Source of the DNA: Seminavis robusta
Lineage: Eukaryota; Bacillariophyta; Bacillariophyceae; Naviculales; Naviculaceae
Length of the DNA: 64,000 bases
Direction: 5' to 3'
Assembly: GCA_903772945.1 (NCBI GenBank)
Contig: CAICTM010000411.1
Coordinates: forward strand, 1 to 64,000
Made by a program: the position numbers and the translations under genes
The notes under the pieces: model-generated
What the model was told of the DNA's origin: nothing
Database searches by the model: none
What the model saw: the letters and a program-made list of their open reading frames with translations, nothing else
In this document: in pieces, positions 1-10,217 of the stretch
Layout of the letters: the number at the start of each line of letters is the position of its first letter
Position numbering within the stretch: position 1 is the first letter of the stretch

Positions 1-316
1 GAATGATGGGTCTCACAAAAGGAACTGAATTCTTGAGAATGCCCATCAATCTCCTACTGCCTTTGAAGTCAGTATTGGGTCTCCTCATCCAGAAGTGCAC
101 CTCCACAGTTACCGGCACGCCAGTAGGGAACACCACTCCACTGGCTGTAGCTGGAACAAGATCTTTCACTGCTTGCCTGAATGATTGCTTCTCTTTACTT
201 CCAGGATGGTACAGACCATACTTGCCCAACCTCATCCTCTTCTCAGGCAATGGCTTGCCTGGGACTTCAAAGCTGACCCTCACGGACTCTTCTGTCAAGT
301 CAACCACTTCCGGCAT
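1..316 (-). CDS. RusA-like Holliday junction resolvase, partial
   Basis: The open frame starts at the ATG at 316 and runs off the left window edge; 105 residues are visible. After a short acidic leader it reads VSFEVPGKPLPEKRMR, then a GKYGLYHP segment, then VPVTVEVHFWMRRP. That order (pGkP...R.R, ...Y.p, ...G.PV.V.v.F..) is the N-terminal half of RusA-family endonucleases (PF05866), which cut four-way DNA junctions. The catalytic aspartates (usually a PDIDNL-type motif) would lie just beyond the window, so activity cannot be judged. The family is mainly phage and bacterial, so a nuclear copy suggests transfer or carriage by a mobile element. It is divergent from the MULE transposase gene 1.2 kb away. 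The family call is fairly firm; function is inferred. Confidence 0.7.
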   Translation of the reverse strand, partial: MPEVVDLTEESVRVSFEVPGKPLPEKRMRLGKYGLYHPGSKEKQSFRQAVKDLVPATASGVVFPTGVPVTVEVHFWMRRPNTDFKGSRRLMGILKNSVPFVRPII

Positions 317-1522
317 GGCTGCTTTGTTGTGATGGTTGCACAAACATGTTCAGTCTGTTTTGGGATAACACCAAACAGCCTTTGGAGATCTTCTGCAGCT
401 ACAGAGGAGCCATTCGGTGGGGTTGGGATGACTTTTATTGTGCATTCAAAATGTTTGCTGAAAGAATGGGATAACTTCCCACAGCCACAACACTGCATGG
501 CACTGCATGGCACTAGCAAAGGAAAGTTTGCCAGAAGGCTCTTCGGCAGCACTCAACTGCCTGGGAAGGAACAGTGTGGAACATCTCTGCTGAGAGATCC
601 TGTTCTTTTCGGTGATGTTGGGGAATGCCGGGACTATGTATTTAAGGGGGGGTGGAGCATGCATAGACAGGCTATGCTGGCAGCATAAGTACAAGCTGCC
701 GGTGCTCTATCAAGCTCCCTGGCTTGGTCCCTGACTTGGAGCCAAAGCACACCGGTTATATTATATCTACATGATGAATACCTTAAAAACCAGAATGTCA
801 CCCCAACTGTTACTAGAGCCACCTTCCACGTACTGGGCCTTTGTATGTGGTGGCCATCCACATACGAGCCCTCCAGCCATGTGCAACGCAAAGAGAGGGT
901 GAGTCAGGCGTGAGAGCAAATCACGCAGAAGGAGTCACGGTTACACAACAACACGGGAGTTAGTCGAAAGAATCAAATGAAGAAAAGAATCCCGTCAAGT
1001 AAAAGGGACTGGAGACTTACAGTTCGATCGACAACCACAACACCAACCATCACCATGACGACGAACGGAACCAACTCAAGACACCAAGAAGCAGTCGAAT
1101 AGCACCTGCAAGAACAGAGATACACAATGGTGAGACAAAAGCGCAGGATGAACAGAAGAAGAGAGGGAACAAGACGAACCAGTAGTAGTCAAAGATGGTG
1201 GATGTGATGGAGATAGCAGTGGCAACTGCGATGGAGATAATAGAATGGGCTGCCACGAAGCAAATGACACGGAGAGGCTCCGTGAAGGCTAATTCGAAAA
1301 GAAGGTAATGATTACTCAACATATTCAAGTAAGTATACTCGTCGGATGGGCATTGGAAGCAGAGCAAGGGGATACTTCCACAAAAATTCTTTGGAACGTT
1401 CCAACATCATTTCGAAAATTCGTGAAATGGCAACTCCAAGTAGAACGTAGAGTAAAATAGAAATGTAAACGAACAAAGCAACAAAAGTGTTAGTGTAATA
1501 CAAATGCCCAGCAAACAAGGCA
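317..1522. other. Intergenic region between RusA-like and MULE genes
   Basis: Several short open frames occur on both strands here (for example minus-strand frames at 295-552 and 1050-1367), but none shows a recognisable domain. The minus-strand hydrophobic frames at 1050-1548 have no supporting homology and end near the MULE start. The stretch probably holds the divergent promoters of the two flanking genes. An A/T-rich TTAAATA-like block occurs near 637-645 on the minus-strand side. Confidence 0.4.
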
Positions 1523-4474
1523 ATGAACAACGGAGGAAATAGTGGCAATGCATACCCTCCGTACTACTGGCATCCACAGTATGGGTACGGTGGGTATCAA
1601 CGACCAAATCCAGTAAATGCAAGGAACAGTCACCAAAACAGCCCCACAGAGAGCTCCAATCGAATGATACAGAACCGTACGCAAAGGGAACCAGCTGCAA
1701 AGAAGATGAAAACCAATTACACCATGTTCCAGTTGGATGGGTCATGTAAACCATGCGCCACAATAGACCAAGCACGACAACACCTCCTGGAAAGATTCGG
1801 AGGATATTTTCAAGAAGCACAGTGTATAATGGCAGATGGCACCCGACCTGGAGTGTGGAAATTCCATTGCAGAGCCACGCCAACAATAGGAGGGGCTCAA
1901 GTCAAATGCAAGTGGAGGGCACAGATCAAGTTAGATTCAATACTCCAAAACAAGCAATACAGAATTTACACCAAGTCATGTTCTTACGAACACAACCATC
2001 CAAGGAATCCATCACCACAGCTCCCCTGCGACCAACATGGATTCCCACCATGCATCAGGAATGTCATCAATCAATACATCCAGTTCGAAGAAGCAAATAG
2101 AAACAGGGGCATAATGAAAATAAAAGGAGAGGAAGTAACAAGAGCAATCACGACATCAGTGGAGAATGCAAGAAGAAATGACAATGCAGACACCGAAATC
2201 TTGGCAAACCACGCCTTCTGGATCCATGGAGAATTCAAAGAAAGGCTCAAGTGCATGGTGCGAAACCACCTCAATCACCGAAAGATGTCTTACCTCAAGA
2301 CAGTGCTGGGGGAAGACCACCGATTGATCACGAACGATTCACTGATCAAAGTGCTGGCCAAGTGGCAGTTATGTGTTCCCACGAGCTACAAACAGAGAAG
2401 CTCCTTCCAATCGGCAGACGAACTGGCAAGTGAGCTACAAGCAGAAGCAGACGACATGTATATTGTAGATCTTACGTACGGACCAGTCTTCGAAAGGTTC
2501 AAAGGAACGCTCAATCTCTCCACAGAAAAGAAGCAGCAAGAATTCTCCAGGATGATGGAACAGTCATACATGGCATTCTCCCCCACGAGCCTTTACATGT
2601 TGATGCGTCTAGCACAACGAAAGAAACTTACAAGACAGATTTGCTCAGACGGTACCGGTGGCACATGTGTTGATATGAGTACACTTATTGTAATGGGAGC
2701 ATTGTCGGTCAAAGAAAGATCATCTCAATCCAACGTAACATCGTCCTTGAGACCCATCTGCTACTTGCATGTTGGCAGTGAGAGATATTATCCGTACTGT
2801 CTCATGCTGTACGTACTTCGAGACCTGTGTAACAAGTTGTTTGGGATTCCATTCGAACTCGATTGGGGAACTTCAGATCATGCGGACGTTTTCATCAAGG
2901 CCCACAAGCAATTCAACAGGTACCCAGATATATGTGACCCCGGAAGAAAGCATCTCAATCTGCTTAAGGAAACGGTGGAAAGAACAGAATCCATTGAGTT
3001 GAAGACGCATTTGGAACCTGATGGAGTTAAAAGTACGGTGATGTCAAGGGATCCGACTGAAGCGGTACCAACTTACACTGGATCATTGGAACTTGGAGCG
3101 ATACCCAGTTCAACAAAAGCCCCCCAATCGCCAATCGATTGGCATGCATGGTGGCGAACTGTTAGGAGCCCCGACAGTCACAAGGCTGTTACCCTTTGTT
3201 GGTTCCATGTGACGCAGCACTTTGCCAAGAACGATGGCTTCGTACAAAGGGTGAAGAAACGGCACCTGGTGAAGGACAAAATTAATGGGCAGAGGGCCCT
3301 CTTTTACAAGCACATCACTCTGATTCATCACTCGAAGTCGTACCTGCAGAGAGCGAGAGTAACAGAGCTGATCATCCGACATTGGATTGAAGACTTGGGT
3401 GAAACCGAAGCTGCATTGCTGTTTTTCAAGTCCTACTGTTCCAGCCCGTACTGGAATATCAACTACAACTGTACCATGCAAATTGGAGTGCAAGTACACA
3501 ACTGCAGTAATGAGAGCAACAACCTCCACAGCATCAAGGGAGCGAATGCTCCTGTGGAATCGAATGTGTCACATCCACGTTTCCTGGTGGACACTCTCCC
3601 AAGTCTTCTTTCACGAGATGCCGAAAATCGACATGACGATTGCACCATCCAGATACCCAAAAGCTGCTCAACTATCGCGCTTGTTGTATCAAGTTTCATT
3701 GGCCCAAATGACTTTCACACTATCAGTTCGCGAAATGGCCAACAGCCATCATGGATCTTCAACATTGGATACATGATTGGAGTTCCCCTTTCCTCTGGTC
3801 GATTATCTCTTATCAGATCCTCCCTGCATGGAGAAGATGAGTCTTTTTTGGATCTTTATTCGGAGTTCTGGACAGGCGCAGATACAGCAAGGAAGATGGT
3901 GTCAGTAACAAGGACAACGTGCATGCTAACCAGACGTTTGGATGGCTCAGTGGTTGGAGATTGTGAAGATTGTGTAAAGCGACTCGGGTTTAACTGCCCA
4001 GCAGCAGCATACCTTCGCAACAAATTTGGTCTGCTCACAGTTTCACTTGAAGAAAGAAGGAAGGTGATGTGCAACACAAGGAAAAGAGGATATAAGGCTC
4101 AGGCACGGGGTCATCGCATGGGTATGTATGAAGGCGGCCTTCTCCATAATGGACGAGTCTACCGACAAACGCAGAAGATGCTGGAGAGTGATGTGGCATT
4201 CTTCGAAACTTTGAACAGAGAACAGACTATGTCAGTGGTCGAGTACCTTGGTTTGTCCTTATCTGATGATCGAAGACGCATCCTGTCAACTGATTCGGCT
4301 CCATCATTCGCCAAAGAGAGGCAGCTTTGTCTGGATGAGATTGTTGATTTCTACCAAAATCCATCAGATTATAGAGTCTTGCGCAAGAAGCAGCATCATG
4401 TCAGGATGTCTACCATGGCAGGAGAGGATGCTGATATCACCCAGGCGCCTGTTAGCAAGAAAGGAAAGTGTTGA
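1523..4474 (+). CDS. MULE-type transposase (Mutator superfamily)
   Basis: Single-exon frame of 983 residues from an ATG. Residues ~80-160 form a WRKY/GCM1-FLYWCH-like zinc region: WKFHC, then VKCKW, then a closing EHNH. A MULE catalytic core follows, with candidate DDE residues in ICSDGT, TSDHADVF and HNCSNESNNLHSIK, and the typical CWFHVTQHF motif between the last two. A Cys-rich stretch near residues 820-835 (GDCEDCVKRLGFNCP) may be a divergent SWIM finger. Length and order match autonomous MULE transposases, which cut and paste DNA in the nucleus. The frame has no stop and all three acidic residues, so it is either a recently active element or a domesticated host gene. I did not find terminal inverted repeats or a 9-bp target duplication. 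Confidence 0.85.
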   Translation: MNNGGNSGNAYPPYYWHPQYGYGGYQRPNPVNARNSHQNSPTESSNRMIQNRTQREPAAKKMKTNYTMFQLDGSCKPCATIDQARQHLLERFGGYFQEAQCIMADGTRPGVWKFHCRATPTIGGAQVKCKWRAQIKLDSILQNKQYRIYTKSCSYEHNHPRNPSPQLPCDQHGFPPCIRNVINQYIQFEEANRNRGIMKIKGEEVTRAITTSVENARRNDNADTEILANHAFWIHGEFKERLKCMVRNHLNHRKMSYLKTVLGEDHRLITNDSLIKVLAKWQLCVPTSYKQRSSFQSADELASELQAEADDMYIVDLTYGPVFERFKGTLNLSTEKKQQEFSRMMEQSYMAFSPTSLYMLMRLAQRKKLTRQICSDGTGGTCVDMSTLIVMGALSVKERSSQSNVTSSLRPICYLHVGSERYYPYCLMLYVLRDLCNKLFGIPFELDWGTSDHADVFIKAHKQFNRYPDICDPGRKHLNLLKETVERTESIELKTHLEPDGVKSTVMSRDPTEAVPTYTGSLELGAIPSSTKAPQSPIDWHAWWRTVRSPDSHKAVTLCWFHVTQHFAKNDGFVQRVKKRHLVKDKINGQRALFYKHITLIHHSKSYLQRARVTELIIRHWIEDLGETEAALLFFKSYCSSPYWNINYNCTMQIGVQVHNCSNESNNLHSIKGANAPVESNVSHPRFLVDTLPSLLSRDAENRHDDCTIQIPKSCSTIALVVSSFIGPNDFHTISSRNGQQPSWIFNIGYMIGVPLSSGRLSLIRSSLHGEDESFLDLYSEFWTGADTARKMVSVTRTTCMLTRRLDGSVVGDCEDCVKRLGFNCPAAAYLRNKFGLLTVSLEERRKVMCNTRKRGYKAQARGHRMGMYEGGLLHNGRVYRQTQKMLESDVAFFETLNREQTMSVVEYLGLSLSDDRRRILSTDSAPSFAKERQLCLDEIVDFYQNPSDYRVLRKKQHHVRMSTMAGEDADITQAPVSKKGKC

Positions 4475-4885
4475 TCCATGACCAAATTGTGAGCTGTTGA
4501 GTTTGTTTGCGCAGACTCCTGTAGGAACGTACTTTTGTGTTCTGTAGAGGTACCCCACCAGGCAGAACAGTCGTCGATATCAGGAATGGTTGACTGTTGT
4601 CCAGTAGTCGGTACAATCTTTTTCTGTGCCTTCTTTCGCGTATTCCTTGCGGTGAACGGGCTTGCCTTAATAATGACCTTCGAGTCTGTAGAGCCTTTTA
4701 CTCTTTCCCGGAACGACATTTGTGTTGCCTAACTGAAAGCCATGCAGCCGACAACACGATTGCGTCCAATAGGTTGATTGTTGGCAGCACCCTTTATTTC
4801 ATTTTTCGAGCTTGCCTCATTCCAGAACGGTCCATTATTGCTATCTGTTGCTCCATTGCCTTAGATTGTTGCAGTTCCAGCTACC
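4475..4885. other. Intergenic spacer
   Basis: A 411-base spacer between two same-strand genes. It is T-rich, with stops in all long frames, and no motif was recognised. It probably holds the 3' end of the MULE transcript and the promoter of the next gene. Confidence 0.4.
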
Positions 4886-6571
4886 ATGTCGGACAAACCA
4901 CCTGGCAAGAAACCACCTTCCAAGAAGAATCCGTATGTCAAGAAGAAGACCAGCCAGCGTCCTTTGGCCCGTATGAGTACGGCTGGCCGCATGGAAGACA
5001 AGATGAAAGAGCATCAGAAAAAGTACCAGATGAACCAGTCACGTTATGCCTCATCGTCCAGTTCAAGTTCAACAACCACTGGCTCTGCTTCTGCTTCCAG
5101 CAATCGTCGATCCAACAGTGGTGGTGTTCAGCGTAAGATCCCGGCTCGTTACCCTCCCAACATACGCCCCTTGACTCTGCATACTCTTTTGACGAAGATT
5201 GACACTTCTGTTAGCGAGGACGAGGTGTTGACCAGTCCCGCAATGTCTCCTCGTGGATCTGGTCCACCTGCTGGACCCTCCGTTCGAGATGCCATTCAAA
5301 CTGATATCAAGGAACTTGGGCCTTCCACCGATGACAAGGAAGAAGAAGAGCGCGACGAGTTCCCCTTGTGCAAGGAAGAAAAAGAGCTCCTTCGCTTGGA
5401 GGATGAGGTGTCTGTTGCATTGATGTGTCTTGCCAATGGTGACTTTGGTGACGGTCGAAAGATCGAACCACCTGGAATGGTCATGGAGCTGTACACCGTG
5501 CTTGATGATGGCCAGCGTTTGAATCGGAATCGAACGATTGCCTGGACGTTTGACCAGAAGGCTGATCTTGAGACCTATTTCATTTACAAAGGTCAGAAAG
5601 ACGGTTATCCCCTTCCTCCTGTTGGCGAGGAGTACTTCCTTGGTGGTATTCCTGCGAAGTATTCCCTTGTGACTATTCAGAAGGTTCGCGTCTTCTTGTT
5701 AGCCTTGGGACAGTATCGATATGAGTATGGTCTCATTTGTCAGGCCATGGGCTGGAGTCTGACTCAACTGCACTTGCGCAAGGAGGCCTTTGACAAAGCC
5801 AATCAGTGGAATGGATTGTTGTGTGTTGACTTGCCTTCTCTTACAAACGATGACATTGAAGATGAGACTTATCGTGTTGCTTCCCAGCCAGTTGGAGGTA
5901 AGGTTGTTACCTGTGATCCCAGTTTCTTGTCTTCTCCCATGAAAACAGTCTTCTGTTTTGAGTGGTGGCAGCGTCCTCCCAAGCCACATGAGTGGTGGCG
6001 CATTCCTCGTAGCAGTGGCACTGGCCAAGACAAAGATGACGATGGTGGTGGCAAGGCCCCTGCTCGTGGTAGCAAGACCCCTGGTCGCAAGACCCCTGGT
6101 CGTCGCCCTCTAGACAAGAAAAAGAAGAGCATGACTCCTAAGAAACGAGGCACCCCTGAAGCATCCTCGTCTTCCTCCAAGCGTCGTACTCCTGACTCTG
6201 TTGCGTCCACATGCAGTGGGAGGGGAACTAAAAAGGATCCAGTGGTTCCATTTGGAATCTTCCCTCAGGATGATGACATTGACAATCTGCCTCCCATTCC
6301 TCGCAAGAGTGGCAAGACTTTCGAAGCAAAGACGAAGACTCTCTTCTGTGAACAGCCAAGTCAGTTGACTCGAGCGTCCAAGGAGTCCAGTGATGACAGC
6401 AGCAAGGATGACAGCAGCATGATCCACCTGCCAAATGCGTCCCCTTCCATGTCGTCTGTTTCTGTTGATTCGGCTGCCCGTGAGCGACAGTTGGAGCTTG
6501 AAGCCATCTTCGAAGCTGGTCGAAAAGAACGTGGAAGTGACAGTGAAGAGGACAATGACCATCATGACTAG
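4886..6571 (+). CDS. Hypothetical protein with Ser/Lys-rich tails
   Basis: Uninterrupted 561-residue frame from ATG; I do not recognise the family. The N-terminus (1-100) is very basic and Ser-rich, residues ~150-170 are acidic, and a compact, hydrophobic, Trp/Tyr-containing core spans ~175-375. The core includes VTIQKVRVFLLALGQYRYEY and a WWQRPPKPHEWWRIP-type Trp cluster. The C-terminus is again basic (TPGRKTPGRRP-like repeats), then acidic (GSDSEEDNDHHD). Charged, repetitive tails around a small core would suit a DNA- or chromatin-associated protein, but this is inference. It lies 411 bases downstream of the MULE gene on the same strand and could be a second gene of the same element or an unrelated host gene. 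Confidence 0.7.
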   Translation: MSDKPPGKKPPSKKNPYVKKKTSQRPLARMSTAGRMEDKMKEHQKKYQMNQSRYASSSSSSSTTTGSASASSNRRSNSGGVQRKIPARYPPNIRPLTLHTLLTKIDTSVSEDEVLTSPAMSPRGSGPPAGPSVRDAIQTDIKELGPSTDDKEEEERDEFPLCKEEKELLRLEDEVSVALMCLANGDFGDGRKIEPPGMVMELYTVLDDGQRLNRNRTIAWTFDQKADLETYFIYKGQKDGYPLPPVGEEYFLGGIPAKYSLVTIQKVRVFLLALGQYRYEYGLICQAMGWSLTQLHLRKEAFDKANQWNGLLCVDLPSLTNDDIEDETYRVASQPVGGKVVTCDPSFLSSPMKTVFCFEWWQRPPKPHEWWRIPRSSGTGQDKDDDGGGKAPARGSKTPGRKTPGRRPLDKKKKSMTPKKRGTPEASSSSSKRRTPDSVASTCSGRGTKKDPVVPFGIFPQDDDIDNLPPIPRKSGKTFEAKTKTLFCEQPSQLTRASKESSDDSSKDDSSMIHLPNASPSMSSVSVDSAARERQLELEAIFEAGRKERGSDSEEDNDHHD

Positions 6572-7116
6572 GTAGGACAGGAAGAAGAAAGCAGCTTTCG
6601 AGGAACAACGACATAACCATCAGCATTGGTGGTGTTGTGGTGGTGGTGTGTTCTGTAATCTGCGCTTGTGGTTGAATCGATCGAATCCAATCCTTTTATT
6701 CTGCGATTGGATTCATTCCCAGCGAGCTCTAGAAAACTTCTAATATCTGCGAGAGCTCGAATGCGAATCAGCGTGTATGAATTCGCTGAGTATGCTTTAC
6801 CACGGATCCTATATAATGGAGTTTACGTGTGATCTGCGAGAGCCTGACTGGCTTCTACAAATAATATATTAATGGCGAATATCAATATACCCCACGTGGC
6901 TTCATGTGTATTACCATCTTTCAGACATGCCCCCACGTACTGTACTCCCCGCGTGGAAACCTGAACCGTGTGGAGAAGCAGTCCCGTCATTGTGGGAAAG
7001 CCCACGACTTCCTCGGAGGCTGCCATCCTCGGTGCGGTACGGTGCCTTGGTGCAAAAGCTAAAAACAGCAAAAGCCAAACAAGAAACAAATAGAGGACCG
7101 AACATCAATATTGACC
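6572..7116. other. Intergenic region / YKT6 promoter
   Basis: 545 bases with no convincing gene. It includes an inverted-repeat-prone GATTGGAT/ATCCAATC area near 6670-6720 and an A/T-rich stretch near 6860-6880 (AATAATATATT). An open frame at 6906-7145 runs into the YKT6 exon in a different frame and is taken as 5' leader. Confidence 0.4.
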
Positions 7117-7946
7117 ATGAAGGTTGTAGGATTAGCCATCGTTAGAACAGGGCAGGAGCTCAATGAACCCATCCCTATGAGTGTCGCCACTGACCTCTCG
7201 TCATTTGGATTTTTCCAGCGTCAGGTAAGTTGTGGAAGACCCCTTTAATTATTACTGTTGATGGAATGGCATGACACCGAGGGCAGTCTTTGTTACCCGT
7301 TGAGGATGGATGGAGTGTTCGAGTGTTTTTCTTGACTGAATGCTGTGTTGTCTCATTGCCCCTCTTATCGATTTTTTGTCGTATTATTGATTGATTACTC
7401 GACAACAACAACCACCCCAACGAAACGCAACGATACAATAAATAGAGCGTCAAGGAAATGCTAATGTTCTTGACGAAAACCTTCACAAAGCGGACAGAAC
7501 CAGGCCAACGCCAGTCGATTACACACGAGGGTTATGTGGTGCACTGTTACGTGAGGTCGGATGGACTGGGTGGTACCGTGACGACCGATTTAGAGTACCC
7601 CGCTCGTGTGGCGTTTGTCTTGATTGGACAAATGCTAGAAGACTTTGTGGCTCATGTAGGCGGTGACGACAAATGGAAGACTGTGACCCAACCGGAATCC
7701 ATCACCTTTCCAAAATTGGACGAATATTTGCAAAAGTACCAGGATCCCGCCGAAGCCGACAAGGTGACCAAAATCCAAAAGGATCTGGACGAGACGACAC
7801 AAATTCTACACAAGACCATTGATAGTGTCTTGGAGAGGGGAGTGAAACTAGACAACCTTGTGGAACGCAGTAATGATTTGTCCGCGCAATCCAAAATGTT
7901 CTACAAACAAGCCAAGAAAACCAACAGCTGCTGTGTCATTTCTTAA
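7117..7946 (+). CDS. YKT6: Ykt6-type longin R-SNARE
   Basis: Two exons, 7117-7224 and 7446-7946, give 202 residues (family usual ~200). Exon 1 encodes the longin start MKVVGLAIVR through SSFGFFQRQ. The intron has a GTAAGT donor and an AATAG acceptor and restores the conserved SVKEM junction. A SNARE motif spans ~residues 140-195, with the zero-layer arginine in VLERGVKLD. The protein ends CCVIS: a CAAX box with a preceding palmitoylatable Cys, as in Ykt6, which cycles between cytosol and membranes by lipidation and acts in ER-Golgi, endosomal and vacuolar fusion. Longin domain, SNARE motif and CCAAX end together make this call strong. Confidence 0.96.
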
Positions 7947-8672
7947 AAAAGAAAGAACAATTCATATTATCGTGATTCATTTCATCAAGAGGAGGAGAAA
8001 ATAATGGAATCATCACAGAACAGGAAATGAACCACGACGACAACTCAGAAAGAAAAAGGAACCAGCGAGAGAGAGGAAGTGAATTGCATGGCAGCGTCAG
8101 GATTCAAAAGCCTTGTTTATAGAATTTGTTCGCTATGTAAACTGGGAAATTGTTTTTGTTGGATGTTCGGGGCTCAAACGTACCGTGCATATTGTGGGAG
8201 GAGCGATGTGGCCCCATCTGCGTTGCGTTGTACGCTTGTTAGTTTCTGTCGGTGGCTAGCACTTTATTTTGGTAACGGAAGGTTTTAGAGATGCTTCGTG
8301 TAGTTCGTGGTGAAAGAACGAACCTAGCCAGTCGCCTCGTATCGGAAGCTACCGTACCTGGTACCGGTACCAGGCAGAATCGAGGCATCAATACGAGCAC
8401 CTTTCTGTGTTCGTTTCGTTGTTGGGAGCGGATCGTTGATCCAATGTATGTATGTGAAGGGTTATGGTTACACCATCTCGGGCTACCATTTCAGCCATTC
8501 CACCCATCCGCCCGATTCAACTCGTTGTGACGGCAACCTTCATCATCGCGACGCAATCTCTCGACTCGAATGGGCTAGCTTGCACTAGCTAGGTTCTCTA
8601 CAGTGTACATCCTAGCTTGCTACTGGTTGCCATGAAGCATCCTGCTGTATTCATTCATTCTATCATTACTAT
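7947..8672. other. Intergenic region with GGTACC palindrome tract
   Basis: 726 bases between convergent genes. Small open frames (8079-8288, 8291-8530) lack any domain. The tract at about 8355-8380 consists of overlapping GTAC/CCGG palindromes (TACCTGGTACCGGTACCAGG), a pattern seen repeatedly in spacers of this window. Confidence 0.4.
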
Positions 8673-10217
8673 CTATAAGTGCGCCAGTTTTGCTCTGGCA
8701 CGGTTTCGTTCTTGTTCGTACTGAGATTCCTCGCTCTGATTGGCCCAGGGCGATGCCGCTTGATGGATGATGGCACCACCCGCCGCCTGCACTCCCGATA
8801 AAGATACCATGGTCGTAGTCCGTAGAGCCATGAATGCGAGTTTGAAGGACAGTGTGGCGGGCATGAGAAGTTCGCGTCCCGCATTCAAAATGGGTCCCAG
8901 GACTTGGGCACCGGTTTGTCCCAGGGGAGTGCTCATAATGGCATCGGCGGGCATGAGCGCCAATCCCACGGTCGCATCGACAAAGTTCTTGCGTTCAATG
9001 ACAAAGACGGAGTTTCGGTGGATTCGCATGCATGCTTTGTTGTCGCGACGTAACTCTTCTCCCATGTGCTGGTTGTGATTGTTGTCGCCACCCTGACGAC
9101 TGGATGTGATGTTTGCCACGGGCAAGGAGTACTCGACCAACAGATACGGATCTTTGACTTCTCGAACAATCATGGGCATGAGGGGTGGTAATATGGGGTA
9201 GCAAGTGGATCGTTTCGGTGGGCGTCTGGCATATGATTCCAATGCGACTACATCATTGTGCTGGGGTTCCATTCCATTGGGTCGATACGTAATCAGCAGA
9301 CGGACCTTTCCAACTTGTTTTCTGGTGGGTGTCTTTTTGGACGGTGTTGGGTTTTTGAGTGGATCCTCTTTGGACGGTTTGGAGGCGGTAGCAGCCGCAG
9401 CCGCTGGTGGCGCTAGAGCAAATTGATTGTGCAAGTGATGATGCTGTTGTTGATGATGTTGTTGTTGCTGTCCTTCCAATTCTTCCTGATCATCCACCGT
9501 GTAGTAGACGGGAACCCATGCATCCAAGACACCCACTTGTGTTTCTCCAAACATAGTTTCTCCCAGACACAGGGACGTGATATCCACCTTGCCTCTTCCA
9601 ATCAAGCGATCGTCTCCTTTGGGAATTCCGGGAATGAGTTTTTCCGCCACATGAGCATCTTCATCGACTCGAACGGACAGCATGATGCGCATCCCATCTT
9701 CACGAAAGGAACCTTTTCGCAATGGCATTTCAAAATGAAAGTCACTCCAGACTGGATTGTTGTCTTGCGGAATCACCGGACTGGCTACCACAGGCTGAGA
9801 AAGCGTCTTTTCCATCATTTTGGCATTCGCTGAAGGTTTGGCTGGCATTTTGGCATCTTCGTTATTCTGTGCCGTCAAACCTTCGTTTTCTTGGTTGTGT
9901 GATTCCGCTTCCATGGTAAATGTACAAAAGGAACTGATGGGACCATGAGCGGTCGACAAGCCCAGATGTTTGACAGGTCCCAAGGCCAAGGCGGACCAAT
10001 ACGACCGTTCCAGGTCAGCCGCCTCCAACAAACGAACTCGGACTATTCCCATGAGACCCTTTTGATGGTGCAAGTGTCTGTAGGGTTGATCACGGAATGC
10101 CATTTCGGGAGACCAATGAATTGGATCTGGCAGACGAAACGTCGATTTCCTCGCCATCGTGGCCTCGTAGGTACTACTTTCGGCAGAGCCGTCGTACTGG
10201 GAGTGGCTGTGGTCCAT
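8673..10217 (-). CDS. C2-domain-like protein
   Basis: Single-exon 514-residue frame with its ATG at 10217. Residues ~55-240 look like a divergent C2 domain: GIVRVRLLEAADL (first strands), NPVWSDFHFEMPL (the usual NPvWne.f.f motif), RIMLSVRVDED, then DRLIGRGKVDITSL and a final W-VPVYYT strand. A 90-residue insertion sits inside the domain. A Gln/His-rich low-complexity run (~250-270) follows, then a second beta-rich region beginning GKVRLLITYRP. Near the C-terminus a hydrophobic, small-residue segment (ATLSFKLAFMALRTTTMVSL) could associate with membrane. C2 modules bind phospholipid, often with calcium, but the calcium aspartates are not all evident. Role unknown; it is probably a peripheral membrane or trafficking protein. 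Confidence 0.75.
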   Translation of the reverse strand: MDHSHSQYDGSAESSTYEATMARKSTFRLPDPIHWSPEMAFRDQPYRHLHHQKGLMGIVRVRLLEAADLERSYWSALALGPVKHLGLSTAHGPISSFCTFTMEAESHNQENEGLTAQNNEDAKMPAKPSANAKMMEKTLSQPVVASPVIPQDNNPVWSDFHFEMPLRKGSFREDGMRIMLSVRVDEDAHVAEKLIPGIPKGDDRLIGRGKVDITSLCLGETMFGETQVGVLDAWVPVYYTVDDQEELEGQQQQHHQQQHHHLHNQFALAPPAAAAATASKPSKEDPLKNPTPSKKTPTRKQVGKVRLLITYRPNGMEPQHNDVVALESYARRPPKRSTCYPILPPLMPMIVREVKDPYLLVEYSLPVANITSSRQGGDNNHNQHMGEELRRDNKACMRIHRNSVFVIERKNFVDATVGLALMPADAIMSTPLGQTGAQVLGPILNAGRELLMPATLSFKLAFMALRTTTMVSLSGVQAAGGAIIHQAASPWANQSEESQYEQERNRARAKLAHL

